Source of the DNA: a bacterium
GTDB taxonomy: Bacteria; Armatimonadota; Chthonomonadetes; Chthonomonadales; JAMCWF01
DNA: 59,290 nt
Reading direction: 5' to 3'
Assembly (NCBI GenBank): GCA_021842405.1
Contig: JAKBZR010000008.1
Coordinates: forward strand, 1-59,290
Position numbers and translations under genes: made by a program. Below, piece by piece: positions 45,176-54,607 of this stretch. Positions within the stretch are counted from its first letter, which is position 1; each line of letters opens with the position of its first letter. Below the pieces are notes generated by a model, which made no database searches, was not told the DNA's origin, and saw nothing but the letters and a program-made list of their open reading frames with translations.

Positions 45176-45208
45176 TGCCTAACTTCTATCCGACGGGCGG
45201 CAGCGGGA

Positions 45209-46291
45209 TCATTGACCATCGCTGCTTTCCAGGAAGATGCGCAAACAGGATTCCACCTCCGCAATGGTTTTTGCAGCGACGATTTCGGCCCGGGCTCGCG
45301 CGGCGCCCGGCAGCCCCTTCACATAGAGCGGAAGCTGACCGCGCAGGTGAGTGACCGCCTGCACCTCGCCCCACTCCTCAGCCAATCGGCGGACATGCTC
45401 CATCGCCCACCCAACGCGCTCGGCTGGCAAGGGGTCGGGAAGCAGTTCGCCGGTCTCCAGGTAATGCCCGATTTGCCTCAGCGCCCAGGGCGCTCCAATG
45501 GCCGCCCTTCCAACCATCACCCCATCGCAGCCGGTCTCGCGAATCATCGCGATCGCATCCAGCGGTGTCCTCACATCCCCATTTCCAATGACCGGCACTG
45601 AAACGCTCTCTTTCAGGCGCCGTATCCAACTCCAATCGGCGGAACCCTCATAACCCTGGGAGGCGGTCCGGGCATGCAGGGTGAAGGCAGCCACTCCAAG
45701 CCGCTCCATCTCTTTAGCCAGCGGGATCGAGGTGAGATGGCTGTAATCCCATCCCAGACGCATTTTGACGGTAACCGGCACGTTTACTGCATTAACCACC
45801 GCCTCGACTACCTTTAAGGCGCTCTCCTCATCCCGTAGCAACGCCGCGCCCGCTCCGGTACGACAAACCTTCGGGACCCAGCAGCCCATATTGATGTCCA
45901 CGATACCGGCGCCCGCCTCCTCCACGATACGGGCGGCCTCCGCCATGATCTCCGGGTTGCCCCCGAAAAGCTGAACCGACAGGGGGTGCTCCTCCAGTTG
46001 CCAGTCGAACATATTGAGCGTCTTTTGATTGCGGTAATGAATGGCGTAGGTGCTGATCTGTTCGGTGCAGACCAGACCCGGCTTACCGACTTTTTTTACA
46101 AGGCGGCGAAATACCCCGTTGGTGACATCGGCCATCGGAGCTAAAACGACGGGCGGATAGATCGAGGTGTTGCCGATCTGAAAAGGAGAGCAACGAAATT
46201 TAACCACCATCGCTGCTTCGCCGGCGTGACGGCGGGATTTATACCGGCCGGTCGGTTCATTTAAGGAAGAGAGTAGGTTACTCATTGGCAA
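45209..46291 (-). CDS. dus: tRNA-dihydrouridine synthase
   Basis: The 360-residue flavoenzyme has IYPPVVLAPMADVTNGVFRR, the catalytic GCWVPKVCRTGAGAALL (Cys as proton donor), VKMRLGWDY, FTLHARTASQGYEG and DGVMVGRAAIGAPWAL. It reduces uridine in tRNA D-loops with FMN and NADPH. The first 28 residues lie before the TIM barrel and may be untranslated: an ATG at 46210 (MVVKFRCSPFQIG) is an equally good start. It lies 82 bases downstream of the queuosine operon, forming a tRNA-modification block. Confidence 0.93.
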   Translation of the reverse strand: MPMSNLLSSLNEPTGRYKSRRHAGEAAMVVKFRCSPFQIGNTSIYPPVVLAPMADVTNGVFRRLVKKVGKPGLVCTEQISTYAIHYRNQKTLNMFDWQLEEHPLSVQLFGGNPEIMAEAARIVEEAGAGIVDINMGCWVPKVCRTGAGAALLRDEESALKVVEAVVNAVNVPVTVKMRLGWDYSHLTSIPLAKEMERLGVAAFTLHARTASQGYEGSADWSWIRRLKESVSVPVIGNGDVRTPLDAIAMIRETGCDGVMVGRAAIGAPWALRQIGHYLETGELLPDPLPAERVGWAMEHVRRLAEEWGEVQAVTHLRGQLPLYVKGLPGAARARAEIVAAKTIAEVESCLRIFLESSDGQ

Positions 46292-46373
46292 AACGTTGCA
46301 ACTTACACGGTTCCATAATGCTATTCACTTCGATTGGAAGCTTCCCCATTTCATAATCTTCCGGCGAATCCCA

Positions 46374-47159
46374 TTATAAGGCGCCGTAAACTTTGTGACA
46401 TTGCGGGATAATGCGAACATCTTTCAAAACGGCCAACGCCGCCGATTGCAGCTCGAAAAGGCGGCTTGGAGCGACCGGCTCGGTAATCCGATCGAAGGGC
46501 GTGACCGGCTGTAAGATCAGCGGCGTCCTCGGAGCCGTTTCAGCGATGATCCGGGCGCATCGAGTGATCTCGGCTTGGGTGGCGCTTGCCGCCACCACGA
46601 CCTTCACGAACACCTCCCTGTCCTTACCGACAGATAAAAAGCGGCGGTGCTCCTCCCACATTTTCCGCTCGCCCGAGGAGGAGGGTATCTTCATATCCAT
46701 CGCCACGATATCCACCCACTCCAGCACCAGCTCCAGCGCGCGCCATTGCTCGCCGCTCGTTTCCAGATAGATACGTTGATTGCGGAGTTTCAACTCGGGG
46801 AGCAGATTTTTTAAAAACCGGTGCTGCAGCAGCGGCTCGCCGCCGGTCAATGCGATGGAGTGCAATCGGCCGCCGTTTCCCATTTCCAAAAAACGATCCA
46901 CTATTTGAAGCAGACGATCCCGCTCGATCGGGTTAGGAACCATCTCAAATTCACCGGCGCCGGGAGCCGCCTCAATCCGGCAAAAGGGCGCTTTTCGCTT
47001 GGTTTCTGGTGAATCGCAGTAGTAGCAATCCAGGTTACAGCCCAAAAATCGGAGGAATAACTGCCTTACTCCCACATAGGGGCCCTCACCCTGTGCTGAG
47101 ATGAATATCTCGGTGAGGTGGCCGCGCGCCGCTTCCACCTTCGGAATCAAAGTAGCCAT
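46374..47159 (-). CDS. queE: 7-carboxy-7-deazaguanine synthase QueE
   Basis: The 261-residue radical SAM enzyme has [20 protein letters not shown] followed by C41-x3-C45-x2-C48 for the [4Fe-4S] cluster, then LTGGEPLLQ (SAM contact). It converts 6-carboxytetrahydropterin to 7-carboxy-7-deazaguanine in the pathway to queuosine and related deazaguanines. The start overlaps the queD stop by one base, so they are translationally coupled. The insertion between about residues 60 and 80 is longer than in the smallest QueE proteins. Complete. Confidence 0.94.
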   Translation of the reverse strand: MATLIPKVEAARGHLTEIFISAQGEGPYVGVRQLFLRFLGCNLDCYYCDSPETKRKAPFCRIEAAPGAGEFEMVPNPIERDRLLQIVDRFLEMGNGGRLHSIALTGGEPLLQHRFLKNLLPELKLRNQRIYLETSGEQWRALELVLEWVDIVAMDMKIPSSSGERKMWEEHRRFLSVGKDREVFVKVVVAASATQAEITRCARIIAETAPRTPLILQPVTPFDRITEPVAPSRLFELQSAALAVLKDVRIIPQCHKVYGAL

Positions 47160-47515
47160 CAGCCTGCATTTTCCGAGGGGGCATATCGGCAGGCGGCGTA
47201 GTCGGTTTCCCAGACCGTTACCGCCGTAACCGGCAGATCCGCCTTCCTCAACCTATCATAGATCCAGCGTGCGATATTTTCAGCGGTGGTGGGAAAATCC
47301 ATCAAATCGTTTAAGTAACGGTGATCGGGCAATAGGTCGGTCAATATTTGGCGCAAATCGCCGAAATCGGCCACCATTCCGATTTCATTGAGGCTCTCCC
47401 CGCTGAATTCGGCCTCCACCCGGTAGCCATGACCATGTAGGTTGGCGCATTTCCCCGGATGGCCGGGTATGCAGTGGGCGGCCTCAAATCCCGATCGAAC
47501 AATCAGGGTGTACAT
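47159..47515 (-). CDS. queD: 6-carboxytetrahydropterin synthase QueD
   Basis: The 118-residue protein has zinc ligands H14, H27 and H29 (EAAHC, NLHGHGY) and catalytic C23 (PGKCANL), with [10 protein letters not shown] and LNDLM later: the QueD/PTPS pattern. It converts dihydroneopterin triphosphate to 6-carboxytetrahydropterin. It is the middle gene of queF-queD-queE, three bases after queF. The short length is normal for QueD of this type. Confidence 0.94.
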   Translation of the reverse strand: MYTLIVRSGFEAAHCIPGHPGKCANLHGHGYRVEAEFSGESLNEIGMVADFGDLRQILTDLLPDHRYLNDLMDFPTTAENIARWIYDRLRKADLPVTAVTVWETDYAACRYAPSENAG

Positions 47516-47518
47516 TGC

Positions 47519-47887
47519 TTACGGCTCGTTGTGCGGATTTACTGCATCGTACTTCGCGGTGATGACGGAGTAGATGCCGCCCCGCACGTTGAATTTGCCG
47601 GTCACCGTCATTCGCCGAGGATGTGATGCGGCGACCAGGTCATCAAGTATCTGGTTGATAACCGCCTCGTAAAAGATGCCGCGCTGCCGATATGAAAAGT
47701 AGTAGAGCTTCAACGACTTTAGCTCGATGCAGAGGCGATCGGGCACATACTCCACCGTTATCTCGCCGAAATCGGGGTTGCCGGTAATCGGGCAAACCGA
47801 GGTGAACTCAGCGCAGGCGTGAGTGATGGTATAGTCACGCTCCGGGCGCGGGTTTGGAAAGGTATCCAGTTTAACTTCGTTATTCAT
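47519..47887 (-). CDS. queF: NADPH-dependent 7-cyano-7-deazaguanine reductase QueF
   Basis: I start at ATG 47887 (122 residues); longer starts (47896, 47905) add weakly coding residues. The catalytic Cys is C32 in [19 protein letters not shown], with Asp39 seven residues later, as in type I Que[17 protein letters not shown] is the substrate-binding segment. It reduces preQ0 to preQ1 on the way to queuosine. It opens the queF-queD-queE operon. No preQ1 riboswitch is evident in the 130 bases upstream. queC, needed to make preQ0, is absent from this window. Confidence 0.94.
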   Translation of the reverse strand: MNNEVKLDTFPNPRPERDYTITHACAEFTSVCPITGNPDFGEITVEYVPDRLCIELKSLKLYYFSYRQRGIFYEAVINQILDDLVAASHPRRMTVTGKFNVRGGIYSVITAKYDAVNPHNEP

Positions 47888-48022
47888 GCTCACCATTCTA
47901 CCCACGCGCAGCCGATACGGTCAATCACGGGCCTCAGCGGGTGAGGCGCCGATAGGACGTCACCCTACGATCGTGATTCGGGATCAGCGAGCTGGAATCT
48001 GGAGCAATTTTTGTCTTTTAAA

Positions 48023-48213
48023 GGGCGTTGAAAAAATCGCCGAATGCTGCAACTTCGTCATTCCCGCATGGCTCCACTCCAGTGGAGTGGATGGCGGGAA
48101 TCCGGTTGACGTCCCATCGGCAGGTAGGTATGCTGTTTTTCTGGATTCCGGGTTTCGCATAGAGACCTAGGAATGATGATCCGGTGGATGGTACCGGATT
48201 TTTCAACAACCTC
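48023..48213. mobile_element. Miniature inverted-repeat element, copy 3
   Basis: A 191-bp element with ends GGCGTTGAAAAAATCGCC (48025-48042) and GATTTTTCAACAACCTC (about 48197-48213). Its core, CGTCATTCCCGCATGGCTCC onward, is the reverse complement of the core of copy 1 near 19.04 kb; about 100 further bases distinguish it. It lies in the gene-free stretch 47888-48248 between queF and galU, which otherwise shows nothing I can name. Confidence 0.72.
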
Positions 48214-48248
48214 TAAAGATGAGATGGGAAGTGGACTACAGCCGGAAG

Positions 48249-49232
48249 CTACGGCTCTTTGAAAGCATCCGGCACGATTCGTGATGGGGCCGCCAGCGTT
48301 CTCACCAGCGCCGAGAGAACCTGCTCGCGGTAGATCGAGTTCAAGGCGAGCGCCATCTGCGTTTCAGCGTAACCGAACGGAATCCCAATATCGAAGCGCT
48401 CGCCGATAACCTCAGCTGCCAGATATCGCCCGCCACCCGCTCGCAAGCGCTCCTGGGCGCTGGTAAGCTGGAACTCCCCTTTTTCACGCCGGCCATGGTC
48501 AATCGCGTCTTGGATTTGTTCGAAGATGGCTGGCGTGAAGACGTGCATCCCGAAGAAGCAGAGGAACATTCCCCGCGCCAATCCCTGCACCCGTAAGTTT
48601 TGTTCGGCGAACTCGATCGAGGGCTTTTCCTCGATGAGATCAGCTTCGTAAGTGCGGGGATTTTCAGCGATGAGCCGACCCCGGACGGTGCCGAAGAGGT
48701 GCAACAGCTCTTCCGGCGTCTGCTGCACCGCCGAGATTCCGGCTACCCCTTGATGCTGTTCGAAAACTTCGCAGAGCTGGAGGGCGCAGCGAGCGGTGTC
48801 GGCCGCCACATAGATATGATCTCCCAGCATCAGCAAAAATGGCTCATTCCCCACAAAATTACGGGCGCACCAGACCGCATGCCCGTACCCCTCCGGTGTC
48901 TCCTGTACCACATAGGTGAGTCGGCTCGCGATCTGCTGCAGCCGCGCCGATTGGAGCAGTGCCCAATCTTTGCCCTTGAAAAGCCGTATCTCATCCGGCC
49001 GTAATGGGCGAAAGTGATCCTCGATCTGACGGCGATTGGTTGGATTGACCACCAGGCATATCTCCTCAATCCCCGATTCGAGCGCCTCCTCGATAATGAT
49101 TTGAATGGCCGGTTTAACGATCCCGTCTCGATCCATCAACGGCAGCATCTCTTTTTGAACGGTGGTGGTAGCCGGATACATCCGGGTGCCGCGCCCAGCC
49201 GCCGTGATGACCGCCTTCTTTACACTCGCCAT
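48249..49232 (-). CDS. galU: UTP-glucose-1-phosphate uridylyltransferase
   Basis: The 327-residue protein starts with VKKAVITAAGRGTRMYPATT (nucleotide loop, G-x-G-T-R) and has KEMLPLMD, KPAIQIIIEEAL and FLLMLGDHIYVA metal-site region, plus a late GIPFGYAETQMAL. It makes UDP-glucose for cell-surface sugars and glycogen-type pathways. Substitutions such as KEMLPL are usual. It lies in a three-gene minus-strand run with a Pro-rich membrane protein and a mannose-1-phosphate guanylyltransferase fusion, consistent with exopolysaccharide or glycan synthesis. Complete. Confidence 0.9.
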   Translation of the reverse strand: MASVKKAVITAAGRGTRMYPATTTVQKEMLPLMDRDGIVKPAIQIIIEEALESGIEEICLVVNPTNRRQIEDHFRPLRPDEIRLFKGKDWALLQSARLQQIASRLTYVVQETPEGYGHAVWCARNFVGNEPFLLMLGDHIYVAADTARCALQLCEVFEQHQGVAGISAVQQTPEELLHLFGTVRGRLIAENPRTYEADLIEEKPSIEFAEQNLRVQGLARGMFLCFFGMHVFTPAIFEQIQDAIDHGRREKGEFQLTSAQERLRAGGGRYLAAEVIGERFDIGIPFGYAETQMALALNSIYREQVLSALVRTLAAPSRIVPDAFKEP

Positions 49233-49250
49233 GGATCGAGTTCTACCTCT

Positions 49251-49802
49251 CTAAAAGTTTAATGGGGATTGCGGGGTTTCCGGCTGCTGCAGATTAGGTT
49301 GGGCTGGAGGAGCGCTCGGCCGCGACCGCTCTCTCCGGTGATGATGCTTTTGAACGGGCGGCGGGACGGCTGCGGATCGAGTGTTTTGCCCTGATATCGG
49401 TGCGGCGTGTTGCAGAGTTCCGCTGGATTGAACGGTCGGTCTGGGATGAATGATGGGCTTTGGCGCTACCGGTACGCTCACTTGTGGTTGCGGGGCCGGA
49501 TTGTTATTGGGTGCTGAATTGATGATGATGCCGGGCGTCGTAACGGTAGACGCCGCATTGGGTTGAGTTGCGCCGGATGCAGCCGGCGCGGACGAGGTCT
49601 GCGACGTGGTCGGGACGGCTGGTGGCATCGCTGTCGTGACGTCCGGCTTGCTTCCCAGTAAATAATGCTGCATGTACGGGCCGATCGCATAGGCACCGGC
49701 CAGATAGGCGATCGCCAAAATCACCAGCCAGCCGGTCCATACCATCAGGCGAGAGCCGCACCCGACCTGCTCTTGATTATATACTGAATGTCGTCGCGCC
49801 AA
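49251..49802 (-). CDS. Single-pass membrane protein with long Pro/Ala/Ser-rich tail
   Basis: The 183-residue protein has one membrane helix (about 22-45) and then a disordered Pro, Ala, Ser, Thr and Gln-rich tail to the end, with a His-rich patch (KHHHRRERSR) near residue 150. There is no catalytic domain. Such tails occur in envelope-spanning adaptors (TonB-like) and in wall or sheath anchors. Start TTG 49802 lacks a good ribosome binding site; ATG 49745 is an alternative. It lies 18 bases before galU on the same strand, hinting at a role in the glycan cluster. Confidence 0.6.
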   Translation of the reverse strand: MARRHSVYNQEQVGCGSRLMVWTGWLVILAIAYLAGAYAIGPYMQHYLLGSKPDVTTAMPPAVPTTSQTSSAPAASGATQPNAASTVTTPGIIINSAPNNNPAPQPQVSVPVAPKPIIHPRPTVQSSGTLQHAAPISGQNTRSAAVPPPVQKHHHRRERSRPSAPPAQPNLQQPETPQSPLNF

Positions 49803-49831
49803 TCCCTATCTACCCCTTTCAGCCGCGAAAG

Positions 49832-52339
49832 TTATACCTGAAGCTCTTCCACACGTCGGGCATACTGTTGAACCAACTCATTTGCCTCATCGGTTGAAGT
49901 GCTCTCCGCGAATACGTGAAATACCGAATCCCAGGCATCCGGAACGATCAGCACCCAGCTCTTGCCGTCCAGATAGTATTTGACCCCGTCAATCGTCTCC
50001 ACTCGTTCATACGAACCGATCTGATTATTTAGCTCTCTCATCACTTTACCCTTCGTTTCCCACGGGCAGCGCACCTGCATGCGGGCAAGGTGTACATCGG
50101 GGATTGATTCGCGGAGTGCAGCAAGATCCACCCGATGGGCGGTCATCATCTCCAGCAGCTTGGCAAACGCAAACATACCATCAAAAGCGGGTTGAAATTC
50201 GGAGAAAATAAAGCCGCCCGCATCGTCTCCGGCAAAGTAGACACGCTCCTTTGATCGTGCGGCTGAGAGCATCAGCGCTTGATCGTTTAATGGGGACCTC
50301 AGCACCCTCCCTCCGTGCAACTGGGCGAGCTGATCAATCACATCGGGCGAGTTTACCGGAACCGCGATGAGGGCGCCGGGAACCGACCTTGTAACGAGGA
50401 TAACGAAGATGGCCAGCAGGTCGTTCTCTTCAATGATACCGCCCCTACGATCAACCAGGGTGATCCGCTCGCCGTCATGCTCAAATATAACTCCAACATC
50501 GGCGTTGAGCGACACAACCATATGGCTGAGGGTCTGCAGCCTCTCTTGTCGCTCATCCACATTACGCGGCCTTTTCGACGGTTCGGGATAGGCGTTGAGT
50601 GAAATCAGATCGCAGCCCAGATGGCCCAGCACACTGGTATAGACCAGCCCGACCCGGCTGAATGCAAAATCGGCCACCACTTTCAGCACTTGCTGATCGA
50701 GCGATGTCCGGTTGATGTGGCGATAGAAGGCTTGGTGATACTGCTCAATGCTGCGGCCGGCAAATTCGATTGACCCCACCTGATCAGGCGGAACCCGGTG
50801 ATAGTCCTCCCGAAAGAAGATGGTTTCAACCTTACGTTCAGCCGCCTTGGAAAGATTGATCCCGTTGCTGTCTAACAATTCAATCATCATCTCACGGGGG
50901 TCGCTCGGTGAGGTCCGCACATAGACACCACCGGCTGCCTTTTCTCCCCGCACTGTTTGTCGGACGATGGGGGCCGGCATCGAGCGCATATCAAAAACAT
51001 CGCACCCCACTGAAAGAAGGCCGGAAATGATGGCCCGTTTGATCATCCGCGATACCCGGTAGGAATCGCGGGCGGTGATAACGCTGGCGCCCCGCTTGAG
51101 ATGAGCGCCGAAGCTGGCGCCCAGCTTGGTTGCGAATTCGGGGGTAATCTCCACGTTGGCAAGCCCGGCAACCTCCATGGCTCGGAATAGGGAACCCGAC
51201 CATTGCCGCCCCCATACCAGGCTCATGGTAACGGTGGAACCCGCCTCGATGATTTTGTCGGGCCAAAGCTTAATCTCGCTGCGGATTGTGGAGCCGGAGT
51301 GGATCGAGCAGTTATCACCGATTACCGCTCCTTCATGAATCGTGCAATCCCGTCCGATCGTCGCCTTCTTGCAAACGGTGCAGGCGTAGAGAGAGCTGTT
51401 GTAACCGATGTAGACATCCTCCCATAAGATGCTGCGCTCGATTTTAGCGTCCGGCCCTATCTCATCGTGATCTCCCAGCACGGTATAGGGGCCGATGACC
51501 GCATTTTCACAAATCGTCACGTGATCGCCGATAAAAACGGGAGGATGGATCAAGGCGCTGGGATCGATTTGGCAGCCTTCCCCAACCCAAATCCCGGGGC
51601 GACTGGATTTGTGCCGCAGGCCGGTTTGTGTCTGCCCATTTAAAACCTGATACTGGGCTTCACGGTATTGGATCAGGTTACCCACATCGCACCAGTACTC
51701 CTGAGCGATGTAACCGTAGAGCGGCTTGTTTTCACGGAGCAATTGAGGAAAGATATCCTGGCTCCAGTCGTAGCTCTTATCGGGCTGCATATAATTAAAA
51801 ACATCCGGTTCGAGGATGTACATGCCGGTGTTGACCGTATCGGAAAAGACCTCTCCCCAGCTCGGCTTTTCAAAAAAACGCTGGATGCGTCCCGATTCGT
51901 CGGTGATGACCACACCAAACTCTAGCGGATTGGGCACGTGAGCCAGAATCATGGTGGCGAGAGAGCCTTTTTCACGGTGAAAGCGCAGCGCTTTGGGAAT
52001 ATCGAGATCGGTTAAGGCATCTCCGCTGATGATTAAAAAGGTTTCATCGCGCAGATGTTTTTCCGCCTTCTTCACGCTGCCGGCGGTGCCCAGTGGAATA
52101 TCTTCAACCGAGTAGACGATCTTGACCCCCAAATCTCGGCCATCGCCAAAATAGCCCTCGATGGTATCGGCTAAATAGTGCAGAGTCACTACGATCTCAG
52201 TGATGCCGTGCTCTTTAAGCAGTAAAATGATGTGCTCCATGATCGGCCGGCCCAAAATCGGCACTAGCGGTTTGGGATGCAAAGTGGTTAGTGGACGAAG
52301 TCTTGAGCCCTCACCACCAGCCATTACTACCGCCTTCAT
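49832..52339 (-). CDS. Mannose-1-phosphate guanylyltransferase/phosphomannomutase fusion
   Basis: From ATG 52339 (eight bases after GGGAGGT) 835 residues: a nucleotidyltransferase domain ([20 protein letters not shown], residues 1-230), left-handed beta-helix repeats (about 255-370), and a phosphomannomutase-like module (about 380-835). The catalytic serine loop of the mutase, normally TASHNP, is TSPSDP here, and the magnesium loop DxDGDR is EHDGER. The mutase half may therefore be inactive or regulatory. The first domain should still make GDP-mannose or a similar NDP-sugar. Fusions of this kind are known. It is probably cotranscribed with galU. Confidence 0.88.
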   Translation of the reverse strand: MKAVVMAGGEGSRLRPLTTLHPKPLVPILGRPIMEHIILLLKEHGITEIVVTLHYLADTIEGYFGDGRDLGVKIVYSVEDIPLGTAGSVKKAEKHLRDETFLIISGDALTDLDIPKALRFHREKGSLATMILAHVPNPLEFGVVITDESGRIQRFFEKPSWGEVFSDTVNTGMYILEPDVFNYMQPDKSYDWSQDIFPQLLRENKPLYGYIAQEYWCDVGNLIQYREAQYQVLNGQTQTGLRHKSSRPGIWVGEGCQIDPSALIHPPVFIGDHVTICENAVIGPYTVLGDHDEIGPDAKIERSILWEDVYIGYNSSLYACTVCKKATIGRDCTIHEGAVIGDNCSIHSGSTIRSEIKLWPDKIIEAGSTVTMSLVWGRQWSGSLFRAMEVAGLANVEITPEFATKLGASFGAHLKRGASVITARDSYRVSRMIKRAIISGLLSVGCDVFDMRSMPAPIVRQTVRGEKAAGGVYVRTSPSDPREMMIELLDSNGINLSKAAERKVETIFFREDYHRVPPDQVGSIEFAGRSIEQYHQAFYRHINRTSLDQQVLKVVADFAFSRVGLVYTSVLGHLGCDLISLNAYPEPSKRPRNVDERQERLQTLSHMVVSLNADVGVIFEHDGERITLVDRRGGIIEENDLLAIFVILVTRSVPGALIAVPVNSPDVIDQLAQLHGGRVLRSPLNDQALMLSAARSKERVYFAGDDAGGFIFSEFQPAFDGMFAFAKLLEMMTAHRVDLAALRESIPDVHLARMQVRCPWETKGKVMRELNNQIGSYERVETIDGVKYYLDGKSWVLIVPDAWDSVFHVFAESTSTDEANELVQQYARRVEELQV

Positions 52340-52416
52340 TGCAATGTACCTCCCATTTCCCATCGTCCGATGTGATCGTGGAACTCGTTATCCATTGAAA
52401 AGATCGTACTCCATAC

Positions 52417-52836
52417 TCATTTACTCCGTTCGGCGCCGCCCCATACCAGCAATCCCCCGCCGGCCAAACAGACCAGAACTCCAGGCATGATGGAGATGTG
52501 CATCAAGGCGATCAAGATGCAACCGGCACCTAGCGCAATGTGCATGGCAAAGACAAATCGCTTGGTTTCGTTCGTCGGTGTCCATAACAGCAGTAAGCCG
52601 GCGGCTGCCGAGCAGGCAACTAAAAGCCAACCCACCCCGATCTGGTAGGCATTGGCGGCGAAGGTTAACTCTTTAATTCGAAACAGGGCGGCGGCCGGCA
52701 GCGCCGGCAAATGAGCCGGTTGGAGAACCGCCCAATGCAGCGGTGCGCTGGCTACCACCAACACCATCCCAACCAGCGTGAGCAGCTCTCCCCGGCTAAA
52801 CAGCTTTCGACCGGGCTGCTTATCAACTTTTGTCAA
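52417..52836 (-). CDS. Small four-helix membrane protein
   Basis: The 139 residues include four predicted membrane helices (about 16-35, 62-82, 90-108 and 112-133) and a basic N-terminal tail. No motif is recognised. The frame is long for its setting, has consistent GC-rich codon use and a Shine-Dalgarno-like GGAGGAGGTATTAG 10 bases before the start on the minus strand. It lies 78 bases upstream of the guanylyltransferase fusion on the same strand and may be cotranscribed. Function unknown. Confidence 0.65.
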   Translation of the reverse strand: MTKVDKQPGRKLFSRGELLTLVGMVLVVASAPLHWAVLQPAHLPALPAAALFRIKELTFAANAYQIGVGWLLVACSAAAGLLLLWTPTNETKRFVFAMHIALGAGCILIALMHISIMPGVLVCLAGGGLLVWGGAERSK

Positions 52837-52936
52837 CTAATACCTCCTCCTGAAAGTGTTCAGGGTCGTAGGATTGTAGCGGGTGAGGGTTCCGCTGCCG
52901 TTGGCTTTGACGTTCATGATATTGAGAGCGGTAAGT

Positions 52937-52985
52937 TCGGCCCCCCACCCAAACCCTCCCCCCCCGTGGGGGAGGGTGTTAGATT
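52937..52985. repeat. C-tract/G-tract intergenic repeat
   Basis: CCCACCCAAACCCTCCCCCC followed by GTGGGGGAGGG, the fifth copy of the hairpin family in this window; no coding content in the surrounding 52837-53035. Confidence 0.65.
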
Positions 52986-53035
52986 ACCGATTACGCATGC
53001 CCATCGCCGCTATGATTTTTATTAAGTGCATTTAA

Positions 53036-53386
53036 TTATGATCGCTTGCGATGGATTCGCCATACGTTGAGCCATGTGAACAGCGATATGATCAGCAGCG
53101 CGCTCCAGACTGGAAAATAGACCCAACCAAGCTCGAAGCGCAGCAATCCGGCTAAAACGCTGACCGCCAATAACGGCCACCCGTTCCAATAAGAGGCAGG
53201 AGCCGATTCTTGCACCGCTGCCAGATGAATGTCAATGAGCTGAATGGCCCAGACCGACATCCCGATGAACGCAATTAAGCTCCTGTATTGAGCGGGGCAG
53301 AGAGCGATCGAGAAAACAACCGCCGAACTCTCTAGCGCAATCCGCCCTGAACTATCGGGAAACTCTTCGCGCCGGGTCATCGTCAT
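53036..53386 (-). CDS. Small membrane protein with three helices
   Basis: The 116-residue frame has three hydrophobic segments (about 21-45, 70-85 and 88-105) and ends in a basic tail (RIHRKRS). It resembles SPW-repeat-type membrane proteins in size and layout but I cannot confirm that. The ATG 53386 has no strong ribosome binding site. The neighbouring small membrane gene on the same strand is 200 bases away with a repeat between. A real gene is likely, function unknown. Confidence 0.5.
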   Translation of the reverse strand: MTMTRREEFPDSSGRIALESSAVVFSIALCPAQYRSLIAFIGMSVWAIQLIDIHLAAVQESAPASYWNGWPLLAVSVLAGLLRFELGWVYFPVWSALLIISLFTWLNVWRIHRKRS

Positions 53387-53692
53387 CGGAATATGCCGCC
53401 AAGCAAATCAACATCTTTTTTACGTTGAAATCCACTCTTCATCTCGCCGGTCATTGAAATTCACCTTCAACTGGATGAGACGAGCCACCGATTTGATGCC
53501 ATTTTACCGGCTAACCGAAAAAGCACCTGTTTCTTAGCTATGATAGGTGTAGTTCATAAAGACTTGTGTAAATACCGGTGAAATTTACCATACCTTACCC
53601 TATAATCACGATACACAAAACAATATTATGGCAAATGAGGCAATCCGGAAAACAGTGTCGTCAACGACCCTCATACAGAAGGAGTGCAGAAA
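53387..53692. promoter_or_regulatory. Upstream region of the PEP-CTERM gene
   Basis: Gene-free 306 bp between divergent genes. TATAAT at 53601-53606 lies about 90 bases before the PEP-CTERM start; no convincing -35 sits 16-18 bases upstream of it. The Shine-Dalgarno AAGGAG lies eight bases before ATG 53693. Confidence 0.4.
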
Positions 53693-54463
53693 ATGCAAAT
53701 CATCCGGACGCATCAACTATTCCGCCTGCATGTACTCGCCCTGGTCGGTGTGTGCCTGCTCGCGGCACAAAGTCCACTCTACGCGGTGACTTTTACCGCC
53801 ACCAATGGATCCAACCTATCGGCCAGCGCCGATTTTACCATAGTCGGAGGCAATCTCGACATTCATCTGGTCAATACCTCAATCACGCCGGTTTCCAACA
53901 ACCCCGACGTCTTGACCGGTCTTTTCTTCGATGTATCGGGCGCTCCATCGCTGACCGCCGGCTCCATCAACCAGGATGGCTCATCGAGCTACGTCAACAC
54001 CTCGGTTAATCCACCATCCGGCGCTTTGGGCGATCACTGGGCCTATACATCCGGAAGCATCACCGGTCCTTCCAGCGGTGGCACCTACGAATACGGGATC
54101 GGGGCGGCCGGTTTTGGAGTGTTTGGTCCGTCCGATACCTTCACCGGTCTCGGCGGCTCGCCCGGCGGCGTGGATTACGGACTGGTCGGCGTGCTTGGCT
54201 CGCCCTCACTCGGACTTAAGAACAACGGTCCTCAGGTGCAAAACGGCGTTGATATCGTGCTTGACGGCAGCTTGACCGGCAATGAGACCATCTCCAATGT
54301 CTGGCTTCAGTACGGCTCCGCTTTTAATGAGCCAGGCTTTCCAGGAACCCCGCCGGTGCCGGAGCCCGGCGCCGGCGCAATGGCGCTTGCCTTGGGGCTG
54401 GTGGCGGTCGTTTTTGGGGCGAGCCGCCTTACCAAACGCCTCGCCCCATCGCACCGTATTTGA
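53693..54463 (+). CDS. PEP-CTERM sorting-domain protein
   Basis: From ATG 53693 the 256-residue protein has a signal peptide (about 1-32, ending SPLYA), a beta-rich secreted body (VTFTATNGSNLSASADFTIV, Gly/Ser-rich), and at the C-terminus PVPEPGAGAMALALGLVAVV then SRLTKRL: a VPEP motif, hydrophobic helix and basic tail. This is the exosortase (EpsH) recognition signal, by which proteins are processed and sorted to the surface in diderm bacteria that make exopolysaccharide. It implies an exosortase elsewhere in the genome. The body has no known domain. Confidence 0.93.
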   Translation: MQIIRTHQLFRLHVLALVGVCLLAAQSPLYAVTFTATNGSNLSASADFTIVGGNLDIHLVNTSITPVSNNPDVLTGLFFDVSGAPSLTAGSINQDGSSSYVNTSVNPPSGALGDHWAYTSGSITGPSSGGTYEYGIGAAGFGVFGPSDTFTGLGGSPGGVDYGLVGVLGSPSLGLKNNGPQVQNGVDIVLDGSLTGNETISNVWLQYGSAFNEPGFPGTPPVPEPGAGAMALALGLVAVVFGASRLTKRLAPSHRI

Positions 54464-54607
54464 AATGAATGAATACTGAGACCGGCGACTCCACTTGGGC
54501 TTGACGGTTAAAAAGTATTTCGTTCTTTCAGGAGAATTGACTTGAACCGAACTTTGGGCTAACATAACGGAGGAGTTCTTCGCGGTGGTCCGGGGAGGTT
54601 CATTAAG

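Noticed and set aside
47888-48020. preQ1 riboswitch upstream of queF
   Set aside because: I looked for the compact H-type pseudoknot pattern with an A-rich tail just before the ribosome binding site and did not find it.
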